Shown here: piece after piece, positions 1 through 10,296 of the stretch
Layout: the number at the start of each line of letters is the position of its first letter
How positions within the stretch are numbered: the stretch's first letter is position 1
Assembly: GCF_001625305.1 (NCBI RefSeq)
Contig: NW_017803280.1
Coordinates: 246,222-310,221, forward strand
Length of the DNA: 64,000 nt
Direction of reading: 5' to 3'
Origin: Branchiostoma belcheri
Lineage: Eukaryota; Chordata; Leptocardii; Amphioxiformes; Branchiostomatidae
Position numbers and translations under genes: made by a program
Notes under the pieces: generated by a model
Databases searched by the model: none
What the model saw: only the letters and a program-made list of their open reading frames with translations
Told to the model about the DNA's origin: nothing

Positions 1-36
1 GAGGGAGAAAAAACATAGTCAAGTATTTGTTTAGAG

Positions 37-120
37 TTAAAACGTTTTGGTCCAACACAAAAAATTCTCTCACCTAGAGCTTTCGACCATGTAATTACTA
101 ACACAGATGAACTTTCATTA
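37..120 (-). mobile_element. Penelope-like element (PLE) terminal fragment
   Basis: Positions 41-88 read on the minus strand give GGTCGAAAGCTCTAGG followed by a tail that recurs on the plus strand at 29708-29815 and 39530-39590. In the 39.5-kb copy this block directly follows a GIY-YIG coding tail and forms the 3' half of a hammerhead-like core. Positions 89-118 then carry, on the plus strand, the ACACAGATGAACTTTCAT word that recurs near PLE borders at 28995 and 32725. The junction of opposite orientations suggests an inverted PLE end, cut down to under 100 bp. The PLE assignment is inferred from the better copies. Confidence 0.5.
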
Positions 121-885
121 TATGATGGTCAAGTATTCTTTTATGGAAACGTTAAAATTGCCTTGGTTAACCAGTAAAATATGCCCTTACAAAGCAGGAA
201 ATAGCGTTTCTGTGGGTGCAATTTTCGTTATCAAGATTTGTCCCCCACTCCTAAAATAGTTTCTCGTCATCGCCTCTGTAAAACATATTGTCAAAATAAA
301 CGATTTGTACGATTTCCGGTGTTAACCCTAGATAAATGATTATCATAGTCGATTTCCTTGTCCCCTCTAGATGTAACATAGAACATCAAGAAAGTTTGAT
401 TGATAACCAGACGTCTACACGAACTTACAATCTGCATAGGCCTCGGAACATGCAGACAAAGTCACGTAGTCTTGTCCCCAGCTTATAGGAAGAAGAAGAT
501 CGATTTTTATCGTGCGTGGTTTGCATTAAAATCGTATTGTTCGCCATTGATCGTGGGAATCCATAACCACATTTTTCAATTAGGGAATTGAAAACGATTT
601 TTGGGGATACAACTTGCATGAAATGGTCATACCCTAGGGGATAGGATATACCCAGAGATTACGTTTGATCGCTAGAAGAATACACGGTGGTGCAGTGGGT
701 TTTGTTAGTCGATATACAGTGTTGTCTACAGGTATTTTGTACCTTAAAGGAGGCCCAGCTTCTCCTAAGTACATTACTCAGTTCTTCCTCTCTGAGGCTT
801 TAATGATTGACTGAAGAAGTATATCTATCACTGACAACCTCAACCAGGTTGCTCTGGATAAGTTCGCTAACCAAGGGGAGCATTT
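121..885. other. Unassigned spacer
   Basis: No feature is supported. The short ORFs at 400-619 overlap on both strands, have no recognisable domain and are not bounded by convincing splice sites. Confidence 0.5.
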
Positions 886-890
886 GCCTG

Positions 891-1018
891 CTCATAGCTT
901 GTTAACGTTAGACCGCAACATCTGTTATGTACATATAAATATAGTACACAATGCAATTATAGTAAACGCATGACGACTAGGCTAGATCTCATAGCTTGTT
1001 AACGTTAGACCGCAACAT
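891..1018. repeat. Pair of 31-bp direct repeats
   Basis: A 31-bp word beginning CTCATAGCTTGTTAACG and ending CCGCAACAT occurs at 891-921 and again, identical, at 988-1018, 97 bp apart. The core GTTAACGTTA is partly self-complementary. The spacer between the copies is not itself repeated. This may be a target-site or local slippage duplication; no element could be defined between them. Confidence 0.7.
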
Positions 1019-1084
1019 GTATGTAATAGTATGTTTATCTGAAGTGTAACTCACACTGTTAACTAACTGCTACCTGTTCCGAAT

Positions 1085-1200
1085 TGTTTATGTTCTTGTT
1101 GTGAGGGCTAGCCCTTTATAATAGCCTCCGGCTAGTTACGTTGGGCAGTCCTGGCTGTATACATATGTCTTATACAGCCTAATAAATCAAATCAAATCAA
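1085..1200 (+). mobile_element. LINE 3' UTR and tail
   Basis: The segment contains a stem-loop-prone stretch (GGGCTAGCCC, then GGCTGTATAC...TATACAGCC), an AATAAA at 1181 and an (AAATC)n tail ending at 1200. This layout of hairpin, AATAAA and short microsatellite recurs at the LINE 3' ends of this window (for example 31800-31858 and 53400-53480) and is usual for CR1/L2-type non-LTR elements. No coding part is left. It abuts the next LINE remnant, so it may have inserted into it. Confidence 0.5.
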
Positions 1201-1420
1201 CGGCCTACCTGCCACAGTTAGAGTGGCCACGTCTTACCTGTCGTTTAAGAAGGTTCTGAAACAACACTGCTGACCTCTGACCTCCTGACCTTGGCCTGGC
1301 TTAACGACATTGACTTACGGTTAACGATTTTGTTTTGACGCTTGGTTGTTTTGTAACTTTATGTAATGTTTAATGTGTAGATTTCCTTGTTTTCATTTGT
1401 AACTTGTTGTTACAGGGTAT
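1201..1420 (+). mobile_element. LINE reverse transcriptase C-terminal remnant
   Basis: Starting at about 1203 the plus strand reads LPATVRVATSYLSFKKVLK and stops at 1272. The pattern LP..V..A.S..SFKK.LK is the usual C-terminus after the reverse transcriptase of CR1/L2-like LINEs. The rest is AT-rich 3' UTR. Everything upstream of the last ~25 codons is missing, so the copy is a 5'-truncated dead element. Confidence 0.5.
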
Positions 1421-1621
1421 TCCTGAAAGGCAGTGTTTTTTTAATAGCACTGAGGTTTCTACCCTCAGATCACAACAATGTCTCTGTTGGCTGCAGCGCG
1501 TGCAGTGCAACGTGCTTTGTTTTGGTGAAAACACGGGAAACGTGATTTGTTGACAGTGATTAGCACCCGCACAGGCAGTATAAACGTGCCAGTCTAAATC
1601 TTTATCTGTATCCCCAATACC

Positions 1622-1920
1622 GGTGCAATAGCGCAACTGGTACAGTGCTCGCTGCTCGCTTTGTAACCGGGAGGTCGTGAGTTCAAACCCCGGCCGGGTC
1701 ATACCAAAGACTTTAAAAATGGTACACACTTTCTTCTCTGCTTAGCACTCAGCACATAATGAACAAGAGTGTGGGAAGGTCAAACACACAGCACTACCAG
1801 CGGACTAGCCCCCTGCTGTAGTGCCCCGCACAACTGTGTGTCGCCCAAGGGCTAAAGAAATGGAGATGGGCACCACCCTACGCTCTGCATAAGGGCACAG
1901 GAGACCTTTCCTTTCCTAAA
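1622..1920 (+). mobile_element. tRNA-derived SINE
   Basis: A tRNA-like head carries an A-box-like TAGCGCAACTGGTACAG (about 1629-1645) and a B-box-like GAGTTCAAACC (about 1679-1689), spaced as in a tRNA gene promoter. It runs on into a non-tRNA body containing GGGAAGGTCAAACACACAG and ends near a CCTTTCCTTTCC stretch. Known SINEs are transcribed by RNA polymerase III from such internal boxes and moved by a partner LINE. The head differs from the SINE family at 18.9, 37.7 and 63.7 kb, so this is a second family. A minus-strand ORF at 1370-1729 is a shadow. Confidence 0.65.
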
Positions 1921-2510
1921 TCTTTAGACCACTTTTTAGACAAACCGTTAATGTTAACATTTCAAACAAGTACTGACTACATTATGATTTTTTTCCAGAT
2001 ATGACTTAACTCTTCTCATAACCCAAATATCTCGTCCGTACATGGGATAGAGCTCCACGTCTACCTCTGGATAAAGATAAGATTATTTTCCTTTCCACGT
2101 AGCCTGTAAATCATAGGTGAAAGGCAAAGGATTTTTGAGATAGATACACCAGTCCTTTTGACAGGTTTCCTCCTTCAAATGACCTTTGAAAAGAATGTAT
2201 GTCAAGATGAGAAGACTGATACATCACTCACATTTTAAAAGAGCCAGAAAGGACCATATCAAAAGGACTAAAAGCTTTGCCGCAAGAACTGGCATAAAAG
2301 AATGGCTCAAACTTGTAGATGCACCGTATAGATCTATGGAAGGCAGGATTTAGAAATCATAACTCACTTTTCGGTTTAAAAGTTTGTTCTAATCTACAAA
2401 TTCCTTCAATGACGGCCCACCTCAGGTCAGCAGATATGACTTTTGATGTAGCTGCTCTTAACTTGCTAAATGCAATAACATTGCATCAGGTAACACTGTA
2501 AAAGTTGTAG
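1921..2510. other. Unassigned spacer
   Basis: AT-rich sequence. A 60-codon ORF at 2319-2501 has no recognisable domain. Nothing else is supported. Confidence 0.4.
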
Positions 2511-2514
2511 AAGT

Positions 2515-2848
2515 TAGAATTCATTAAAAAGCAACTTCTGTAATCTTGTGATTTTACCAGATGTTGAGCCGTTACTTAGAATCTGTTCAAAGGCACATGG
2601 ATGATTTGGAAATAATTTTGAATATTATGCTATTATGTTGGTTATCTGCACGACATCTAGTGCATCACTTGCCTTGGCTAGAATTCATCAAAAAGGTTGA
2701 TTTATAATTTCTGTAAACTTCTGATTTAACCAGATGTTGAACCGTTACTTAGCATCTGTTCAGAGGCACATCGATGGTTTGGAAATATTTTGAATATTGC
2801 TATTATGTTGGTTATCTACACGACATTTAGTGCATGACTTGCCTTGGC
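2515..2848. repeat. Two-copy tandem duplication, period ~164 bp
   Basis: Both units start with TAGAATTCATHAAAAAG (2515 and 2679) and share the blocks CCGTTACTTAG, TCTGTTCARAGGCACATSGATG, TATTATGTTGGTTATCT and TGACTTGCCTTGGC-like ends. Identity looks high but with scattered substitutions and a few indels, so the duplication is not recent. Neither copy codes for anything recognisable. Confidence 0.8.
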
Positions 2849-3004
2849 GTTAACTCAATAGCCCAGAAGGTATCCTGTCCTTAAAATCCCCCGGACAGCA
2901 ACGTCGTCTACGTCTAGACGGTTCAATGGTAAGGTACTTTTCAGTTAAAGATGCTATCTAACAGCTAAAGGCCCCCAAAATAGTGTGTCCACGCGTGTCT
3001 GTGA

Positions 3005-3387
3005 TAAGGTAATGTCGATTTGATTATATGGATGACATCCTATGGGAACCCAAAAACTGAGGCGGCGTGCAAATAAAAAAAAACATTTGGCAAAAAATTG
3101 CTTTCATTATGAAATCTACGTGGTCATGAAGGTTGAACAAATGACACAGAGTATGGTATGGCGAATAATCTACTCTTGAAATTTATTTTCGTCTATTTCG
3201 TTTCATTTTGGCTTTCTAATACATTGGTATCGTTTTCAAATATTTTTCTTTTCAACTTGCGGTATATATTTGCTCATTTTGCAACAGTTTTGTGCGATTC
3301 ACAGTATGGTTGAAATTTTTTTTGGAAACGGCCAAAAATTCATGCGCGCGCGGATGTCATCCATATAATCAAATTAACATGGCCTAA
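3005..3387. mobile_element. PIF/Harbinger-like MITE, family H1
   Basis: A 377-bp element (3008-3384) is bounded by TAA on both sides (3005-3007, 3385-3387). Its ends are inverted: GATTTGATTATATGGATGAC at the left and GTCATCCATATAATCAAAT at the right, followed by AACATGGCC. A three-base TAA/TTA duplication and GGCC-type termini are typical of PIF/Harbinger transposons. The interior has no ORF. Close relatives lie at 62465-62844 and 63294-63938, sharing internal words such as GAAATCTACGTGGTCATGAA. Family is inferred from ends and duplication size. Confidence 0.7.
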
Positions 3388-4020
3388 TGGACATCAGGTG
3401 AAATCCTGAGACACCGTCGCCATCCTCCCTTCCAGACTACTCTAAGTTGTAATGACATTCAAACCAGAATTAGTAACTGAGATCTTTAACACGACTGAGT
3501 CTGAAATCAGACATCTGTTGCCATGAGTGCACTGAATTAGAAAATGTATTTACGTCTTAGAGGATCAATTCGTTAATCTATGTTTTGAGATTGCCAACAT
3601 CTGGTTGGCCTACATTCTGAGATGCGCACTGATCATTGGAAGGAACAGCTCTAATCGAAAGATCTAGAGGAATAGACTTGAATACTTATAACCAACTAAT
3701 CTGGATATAGTTATGCTTGATTGGTTTCGCACTTGTGTGCATTTTTACTTGATCTAACACATTGATTGAAGCCATCCTTGGCACTTGGAATATTGCCACA
3801 ACGTAAGTGTTCAAAGTTTGTCAGTTTGGGAGTTTACCTAAAGAGATTTACGGTTCGTGTTATTTAAAGGAAGTGTTTTTAATGATGGCATCTGTTCTTC
3901 TCTTCAAGATGTTATAACACACAATCACCACGCACCATTAGCTATTCCCTAACCAAATGAAACGCCGGCAGAAAAATGGGTTGAAGTCAAAACTGCCTCT
4001 TTGATACGTCATTCTTACTA
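3388..4020. other. Unassigned spacer
   Basis: No ORF, repeat copy or structured motif could be supported here. Confidence 0.4.
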
Positions 4021-4099
4021 CGTCGATGAAGGTTAGAATCCTATTAATAAATACGCCAAAAAGAAGTTACTCAAGCAACTGAAGATGATTTTGGAAACG

Positions 4100-4141
4100 G
4101 TCAGACGTTTCAGCTAGTATCCACTAGCTTTCGTCAGTGAC
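4100..4141 (-). ncRNA. Hammerhead ribozyme (intact core)
   Basis: Read on the minus strand: stem I strand GTCA, then CTGACGA (fits the CUGANGA core), a stem II with 7 perfect pairs (AGCTAGT/ACTAGCT) closed by a GGAT loop, then GAAACGTC and the second stem I strand TGAC. GUC would be the cleavage triplet. Stem III is only the self-complementary ACGU, which in known PLE hammerheads favours a dimer of two ribozymes. All conserved core positions are present, so activity is plausible; it has not been tested. Confidence 0.8.
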
Positions 4142-4406
4142 TGAGAGACCAGAGGGGAAATGCAGGTTTATAAGCACAAACTATTGATTGGTACGCAAAT
4201 GAAGTGAAGATAATTTTCGGAAGTCTAAAAGAGAACAAAAGTCAGACAAGTCTTTATAACAGGAGCTTTCTGACTAATTTGCACAGTCTTGTCTTGACTT
4301 GTCTGACTTTTGTTCCCTTTTCGACTTCCGAAAATTGTCTTCACTTCATTTGCATATCAATCAATAGTTTGTGCTTATAAACCTGCATTTCTCCTCTGGT
4401 CTCTCA

Positions 4407-4448
4407 GTCCGTGACGAAAGGTAGTGGATACTAGCTGTAACATCTGAC
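4407..4448 (+). ncRNA. Decayed hammerhead ribozyme copy
   Basis: This is the inverted partner of the minus-strand copy at 4100. The core has CCGTGACGA in place of CACTGACGA, and GTAACATC in place of GAAACGTC, so both core strands carry changes and the catalytic GAAA is lost. Stem II is also weakened (AGGTAGT against ACTAGCT). It is probably inactive. Confidence 0.7.
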
Positions 4449-4499
4449 CGTTTCCAAAATCATATCCAGTTGCTTGAGTAACTGCTTTTTGGTGTGTCA

Positions 4500-5635
4500 T
4501 TTTTACTAGTTTCCACTCTCCGTCTAACGGGCTCATTTGTTTGTGATGTATCTCTTTTGGAACTGTTATTTTATAAAATGGTTGCATTTACATTCTTCAC
4601 ATGAAATTTACTAAAATTTTTAGTATGTTAATAACTTGAACAACAAAGTTTTCCACCACTTTTTAAAACAGAACAAAAGCCAACAAGAGTTGTAAAGCCA
4701 CATCAATCCATGGCCTATATTCAACCAAATGCACTCGTATATTGCACTGGCGAATCATATGTTGCCATATCTTATCGTTTCTTGTACATTGCCCATACTT
4801 GATAAGCAATGAAATGTATTAGTTCGTGTAATCCTGCAGCAGACTGCCGGCATCTGTGCATGAGTGTATGGAAAATGCCGATAACAAACGGAATCAAAGC
4901 CGCTTTGATAGATTCCGAACTACGTGGTCCCTTTCAATATCTTCGATGATGCGACTTCATCCCTACTTTCTATTCATGAATTTCCTGTATGAATGGGTCT
5001 ACACGATAGATCATCCCGTGAAAACTACCGGGATGAAGGAAGAATGTGTCCTGTGACTGCTTGACTGATGGTGGCAAAAACTTACCCTTCAAGTTGACTG
5101 ATAACACACGAGTTGATTTATGTGATTTAGGCTATCATTTGGCAGTTTGCATACGAATCCAGTTTTGAAACATCGATGAGACAACGGCTGCTCGTATAGC
5201 AACCAAAGTCCCCAACTAAAACCGTTAAAGACGTTATTCAAGTGGTTATAGAACTGAAGCGTATCAACCAAACGACATTTAAAACTGACAAATTCCACGG
5301 AAGAGTAGGCGAACTAAAAAAAGAGAAAAGATCGCGATCTAAGACAAAGTCAAAGCACACGAGAGTGATGTCAAAATCTGTTTTGGTCGTATATTTACAA
5401 AGTATTATTTTTAGGCTTTTAAAAAAAATCTACACAGCAATATTTTATCAGGTCCTGTTAAGAAATTGAAGACATCAGACTTTCTGCAAGTACGCAATCC
5501 TCAGCTTCCTGCATTCCCCAATGCAAACCCCAGATTCCTGATGGCTCCGGACAGATTCTAAAACCTTAAACTCCTGTTATTCTGCCTGTCAATCCCACAC
5601 CCATGTACAACCTACTCTAGACAATCTGTATCTGT
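4500..5635. other. Unassigned spacer
   Basis: AT-rich unique-looking sequence. ORFs of 66-75 codons at 4856-5056, 5089-5298 and 5242-5469 overlap each other on opposite strands and show no domain. Nothing is supported. Confidence 0.4.
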
Positions 5636-5639
5636 ATAC

Positions 5640-5895
5640 TATTTCTTACTTTTGGCGTAACACACCAGCTTCGCGGGCACGCATCTAATGACAATGCCCC
5701 TACTGTACTTGGTGACAGCGAGTTCCACTCTGCGATAGTTCTAGGAAAGAATTGATTATTGAACACCTCAATCTTGGTTGATAACTCTGGTACTTGAAGG
5801 CATGGCTATTTGTTGTTCTCTTCTGGGCTGGTGTTAGGTACTTAATAGTTCGGACGTCTACCAGTTTTAGTTAGTAGTCATGTTGTATATTATGC
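5640..5895 (-). mobile_element. Antisense LINE C-terminal fragment
   Basis: The minus strand reads KIEVFNNQFFPRTI followed by AEWNSLSPSTVGALSLDA. The F.PR.I.EWN.L motif followed by a short amphipathic end is the usual C-terminus downstream of the reverse transcriptase in CR1/L2-like LINEs. Upstream (higher coordinates are downstream here only in plus sense; coding runs from about 5890 down to 5690) an in-frame stop breaks the frame near NTSPEENNK. The copy is 5'-truncated and mutated. Clade is not certain. Confidence 0.75.
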
Positions 5896-5899
5896 ATAG

Positions 5900-7270
5900 T
5901 CTGGACATTTTCTTTCTGTCTTTCAGTGACACCCACCGTAGGTAGACAAACAGATACATAGACACTTCAGCAACCACAAACGATACCTCCATGCCCGGAA
6001 TTAAATATCGAATGCTCGAGGGGAATAATTGTCATCAGGAATCACTGAGAATATGAGACTATTTTAAAACCAGACTGGGGAAATGTGCAATCTGTACTTC
6101 GTATGTCATTTACTGTGCAAGTAATACTGTTGGTTGGGACAAACCTATGGGACTGTTCTCATGCTGTAAATAGCTTGCTACATGTAATGTAATGTATTAA
6201 TTGTGTAACTTTTATTAATATATTGATTAGACCTTTTTGAACTGCAGTTTCGGCTTCCAGATAGTCCGACGCACGCATATTTACCTTGCGTCCCATGAGT
6301 TAACTCACAATAACGGACTGACCTAGGTGTTTTAACTATGCATCTTATATGTTTGTGAAAACGTAATAAAGATGATTTTAACTCTCTCTCTCTCTCATAG
6401 GACCATGTTTTAGCCATTACTTACTTTTTATTCCATTGTAGTACTGTGTCCCTGTGTGATTTATCAACCAGTCAAAAGATTCCCTGATCTAAGGTCGGTT
6501 CTGGGATCAATCCCTTCATTTGCAATCCTCCAATATTTATAGCATTCTCGACATGGATTTTCCGAAATGAAGAATCGGAAATACCATCTAGAGCAGTCGC
6601 TCTCAACTGTTGCTATGGGTTCTGTATCTGTGTAATTATCTCAGGGGAGTTTAAAATTGTAGAGGGCTCTGTTTCTAGGATACTCGAGGATCATGTCGGC
6701 TTTGAAGAAGATTATGGCATACAGAGAGGCCATTAGGGAAGCTTGGTATGGACGTTAAAATAGGAATTCAAATTGCTGCGGAATATGGTGAAGTGTGATA
6801 TCTTTGAAGTTGTTCCTGAATTCATTACCCTCAGCATGCCTTTCTATGCCAGTATGTGGTAATACATAACAGTGACAGATGTTGCGAGAAACCAATAAGA
6901 ATATTGTGAGAAAAAACACGAGTATTAAAACGTGCGAATGGCATCTTGTGAATGCAATTATTGGAGAATATACTTTCAAATTTAGAAAAAAATGTATATG
7001 TCAAAAGTCAGTGAAAGCATGTATTTATATGTAATCAAAACACTAAGCTGCAAGTTTTATGGTAAAAACGCTAATCATACGTAATCATAAGCTTTTTAAC
7101 GATTTATCATTCAATAATACCTGTATTAATCATTTCAATTCAGACGTTGCCATTTTTAGAAATAAATGAAGCCTACAAAGTATTGACCTTGTTATGCCAC
7201 GATGTGCCATTTGTAACATCACGTTTTCACAATATCACTACAATTGATCTTTGCTAAAACACTCATAAAA
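5900..7270. other. Unassigned spacer with a (CT)n run
   Basis: Mostly AT-rich. A short CTCTCTCTCTCTCTC run lies at about 6382-6397, just after a CGTAATAAAG word, which resembles a LINE tail but is too short to call. ORFs at 6178-6417 and 6755-6979 on the minus strand have no recognisable domain. Confidence 0.4.
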
Positions 7271-7283
7271 CATTTGCTTTCAG

Positions 7284-7977
7284 ATACGTATAAACATGCA
7301 TGTCTAGAATTCTGATGGTAGTTCTGTGTGTTATAGTCATGTGTGCAGCAACAACGGCTCTCCAAGGTGTCCCGGCTGTGTTTTATTGTTCTCTAACAAC
7401 ACGTACCTGACTTATCCCACTCATCTGAACACTCGGTGTCTCGTGTAGAGGCGTCGCTGAAATACAAGTGCAGCTTTATGGTATTATTTGATCAGCAACG
7501 GAATTGGATTTCACTACCTTTCAAATTACAGACTGAGCCAAATCACACCTTTGCAACGCCTCTCCTGAGCCCTGGGGCTTCTAAAGCTCGTTTATGTCGA
7601 CTTTAAGTGCGCAAATTTCGACGACAACTCAATCATAAAAACGTATTGAAGATTCGATCTTCTGCAGACAAGGCGTCATTTTTTCAAAAGGCCATATGGT
7701 TGGCCAAAGAACCTTTTAGATGGACTCAATTTCCGGTCCAGGTCAAGTTTACTCGTTCGAAATGCATCAAAGGGAAGAAAGATGCAATAAAAATACTTCA
7801 AACATCACAGGACATGGAGAAACTGGATTTCGTGCAGTCAACATTGATCTGTCTGGAGAAAAGGCTTGTCCGTTAGTACAATGTTCTCAGGGCATTCATT
7901 ACCGGGTTTTCAGAACGAAGCATGGAAATAAAAAGTACAGTTGTTTTTCTGATTGCCACAGAATGTATGACATGTAA
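7284..7977 (+). CDS. Candidate two-exon gene for a small secreted protein
   Basis: Exon 1 follows an acceptor-like TTTGCTTTCAG (ends 7283) and carries an ATG at 7300. It encodes MSR, a hydrophobic run ILMVVLCVIVM and a small-residue stretch CAATTALQ, which looks like a signal peptide. A possible donor CAAG/GTGTCC ends the exon at 7366 in phase 1. Exon 2 would start at 7742 after GGTCCAG, also phase 1, and runs to TAA at 7975-7977. The joined product is 100 residues. The mature part has five cysteines (RC, AC, QC, SC, DC), two N-glycosylation sequons (NTS, NIT) and ends HRMYDM. An AATAAA follows at about 8014. A competing upstream ATG at 7296 opens a three-codon ORF, and the donor is weak. I know no family for it. 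This is a gene model from local signals only. Confidence 0.35.
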
Positions 7978-8333
7978 TCATTAAAGTACTACTAGTTAAG
8001 ATTGTCATTATGAATAAAAAGAGATGGAATATTGCAGGCAAAATATCGCACTGGTAATTATACTTCATAAGTATAATGTCAATCTTGTTTGTAAGATCTA
8101 TGATTTGATTTTTTTATATATTCCAACATGTAATCACCAGAAGTGGTGAAGGCACACTCAAGTTTTTTCAGCTTATATTAATGCCGCCACCAACACAGGG
8201 GATTTGATTTGAATGTGGACGTGAAGCCATAGAGACTAGAAACGATGGAGATGACTTGTTATTATTAAGAATTACTTCTAATAATATCTCCTTTGATTAT
8301 AAGAGCGGTGAATAGTAATGTGTAACGACTTAC

Positions 8334-8451
8334 CTCAGTTTACTGAATGGAAGATAGTCAATAACGTCGTTCGTCGCGACAACCTCTTCACAGTTTTCTT
8401 TTGCACGTCACTCCACAATCCAGGCAGGACTATATGTACAGGGATTATTTC
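8334..8451 (-). other. Candidate spliced exon, minus strand
   Basis: On the minus strand an acceptor-like TTGTTCTTTCACAG ends next to position 8451, and a donor of full consensus, CTGAG/GTAAGT, follows position 8334. The 118-nt interval between them is open in one frame: EIIPVHIVLPGLWSD near its start, a basic KKTVKRLSRR stretch in the middle, and a stop just before the donor. So it is either a non-coding exon or a coding end whose stop precedes the last intron. The plus-strand ORF over 8318-8620 is probably a shadow. No homology was recognised. Confidence 0.3.
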
Positions 8452-8459
8452 CTGTGAAA

Positions 8460-8814
8460 GAACAATGACACGTAAGGACGCAATCATACACCCGTGCGGG
8501 AATACGCTGCGCCGATACTCGCGAGAGATACCTCATCACATGATCAGCCCACGTGAACATCACGTGAACATGACGCACATGAAACGTGCATACCCATGCC
8601 CGCTGGTGTGTCCTGGGTGATATGTAGCTAAGTACTCCTTGACAAATGAACGTGTCATTGAAGTATGGACTCAGGCAAGGGATATTAGATCCCCATAACT
8701 GACGTCATGGACGCTAGCAACAAAAAAGGCTCCGAGATAATTTGTTCCCAAGGCATTATTCAAATGTATTATTCTCACCGTATCTCTGAAAGAGATTGTA
8801 TGATTTATTGACTC
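8460..8814. other. Unassigned spacer
   Basis: The part at 8480-8620 is CpG-rich relative to its surroundings and has a CACGTGAACAT doublet (about 8549-8572, CACGTGAACAT/CACGTGAACAT). Otherwise nothing is supported. Confidence 0.35.
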
Positions 8815-8817
8815 TAA

Positions 8818-9120
8818 CTACTAGTTTCAATGTTCCAGGAAAGTTACCGCAATATGACCTATTCCGGGAAATTGTAGCCACCACAAGAAGCCTAATATGC
8901 TCTATTATTATTATTTAAATGCACATTTCTGACTCCGTGGTAATAGATGGCAATATATCTTCCTAGATGTGTCAACAAAATCCCCAACCAAGTACCAGTT
9001 TCAATTTTTTTCCTAGAAATCTGCGGCAAAATGACGAATTCCTGGAATTGATAACCACTTTAGGAAGCATAATGTGTTTAATTATATCTATTGCAATGCA
9101 CACTTCTGACATGGTGATAG
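8818..9120. repeat. Decayed tandem duplication, period ~175 bp
   Basis: Two units start with YAGTTTCAAT (8820, 8995) and share, in order, AAATTGWWR.CCAC, AGGAAGC.TAATRTG-like and GCACAYTTCTGACW blocks. Divergence is high. A third, very weak unit may follow at about 9150. The ORF at 8967-9212 lies in it and is not credible as a protein. Confidence 0.45.
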
Positions 9121-9211
9121 TGGTGATGTTTCGTCAAAAACTAGAAATATTAGGTTCAAATTCCAGGATAGCTGTTGCAATATATGACCATTTGCTTGAT
9201 TTTTGGACCTA

Positions 9212-9834
9212 AATTTGAACCACAAGGAAATCATTAGACTTCAGCAGAACAGCTGGAATAATTTTGCGTTATCATGAGTAATGCTCAGGCTCTTTGCAGA
9301 CTGCCATTTAATTTGTCACGGAAAACTAAACTTTGTCATCTTTTATCACTTCAAACCATGCATTTTCCCATCAATCATGCCGGTGTTCCAATGCATGGCG
9401 ATAATCTATTTCTCTCAGCCGGCGGCAACATGGTTTTATGGATTAGAGGAACGTAGAATAATAAACGTACTATAAAGTAATGGAGGGTGGCGGTGAAGAG
9501 TTTTCTAAATAAAACATATTCAGATATACAGTCGTAAGCAATATTGGATAAGCACATATGAAATTATTTCCACCGGGAACTTGATTTCAACCCAGTCTTA
9601 TTATAATAGCTAACATATAGCTAATCTTTATCTGAAAAAAATGTATATTTACATTATAAGTCATTTTGCTATACGTCGCCTTTTCAGTAGGGTGCATACT
9701 GATATTCTGCGTAACTGGAGGTGTATAGGTAAAGTCTCTAACTAAGTGTATAACAGTCCATAGAACATTTTAAGAACAGTGTAGCTTTAACTTCAATGTA
9801 CATCCAAATAGAGTAAGTCAACACTTCATATCTG
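9212..9834. other. Unassigned spacer
   Basis: Overlapping short ORFs occur on both strands (9274-9557) without domain or splice support. Confidence 0.4.
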
Positions 9835-10000
9835 TTTATTTTATTGTATTTATTTTATTCACATGGATTTTTGAGCATTGGATAGGAAGCACTTGTTGTG
9901 CTTATGTGAATCCGCTGCTCATAAAACATAATACAAATGTTAACATAAAGATGACATAAAGTATAACATAAACATAAAATAAAAGTGTCTGGCGCACCAA
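9835..10000 (-). mobile_element. Antisense LINE-like 3' tail
   Basis: On the minus strand the segment has a GTGCTT/AAGCAC-containing stem-loop stretch (AAGCACAACAAGTGCTT, about 9888-9904) followed by CATGTGAATAAAATAAATAC and an A-rich tail. This resembles the hairpin plus AATAAA layout of the other LINE ends here. No coding sequence is left, so assignment is tentative. Confidence 0.35.
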
Positions 10001-10296
10001 TACCTAGCTATAGCATAACATTAATGAGATTGGTCAAATCTTCCAGAGTGGTGGATATAGTTAAACACAATATCAAAGATACGGCAGTTTGTAGGGTATG
10101 GGAGGGAGGGGCTGCCTGTAAGAAGTTAAGTACATAATATGGCGTCGTTTGCGTTGAGTGGGTCGGTTCTATCTGTTTTCTACAATATTAAGAAGCTCTT
10201 TATGATGGATAGGCTGGAATATCAAGTATTAGGATTACATCTGTAATTGTGGATTACATCTCTGCGTACCATAGAAATCGCAAACAAACCCAGCTA

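Larger units (their letters stand above)
4021..4499. mobile_element. PLE-derived fold-back with two hammerhead sequences
   Basis: Arms of about 230 bp (4052-4250 and 4290-4498) are inverted copies of each other. Each arm runs from a GCCAAAAAG(A/C)AGTTACTCAAGCA-like outer end, through a hammerhead sequence, to GGTTTATAAGCAC and an inner word near GACTTTTGTTC. About 35 bp of unrelated sequence form the centre. The same arm recurs at 20588-20851, 30238-30358 and 62886-63188. No coding part remains. Two copies joined head to head, or an inversion within one, would give this shape. PLE origin is inferred from hammerhead type and family resemblance to the GIY-YIG copies. Confidence 0.7.

Noticed and set aside
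6300..6400. LINE 3' tail
   Set aside because: AATAAAG with a (CT)n run is suggestive, but there is no hairpin, coding remnant or second copy.
7607..7876. 89-codon ORF as the coding frame of this region
   Set aside because: It is lysine/arginine-rich without domain, and its frame competes with the cysteine-bearing frame that continues the signal-peptide exon in phase.
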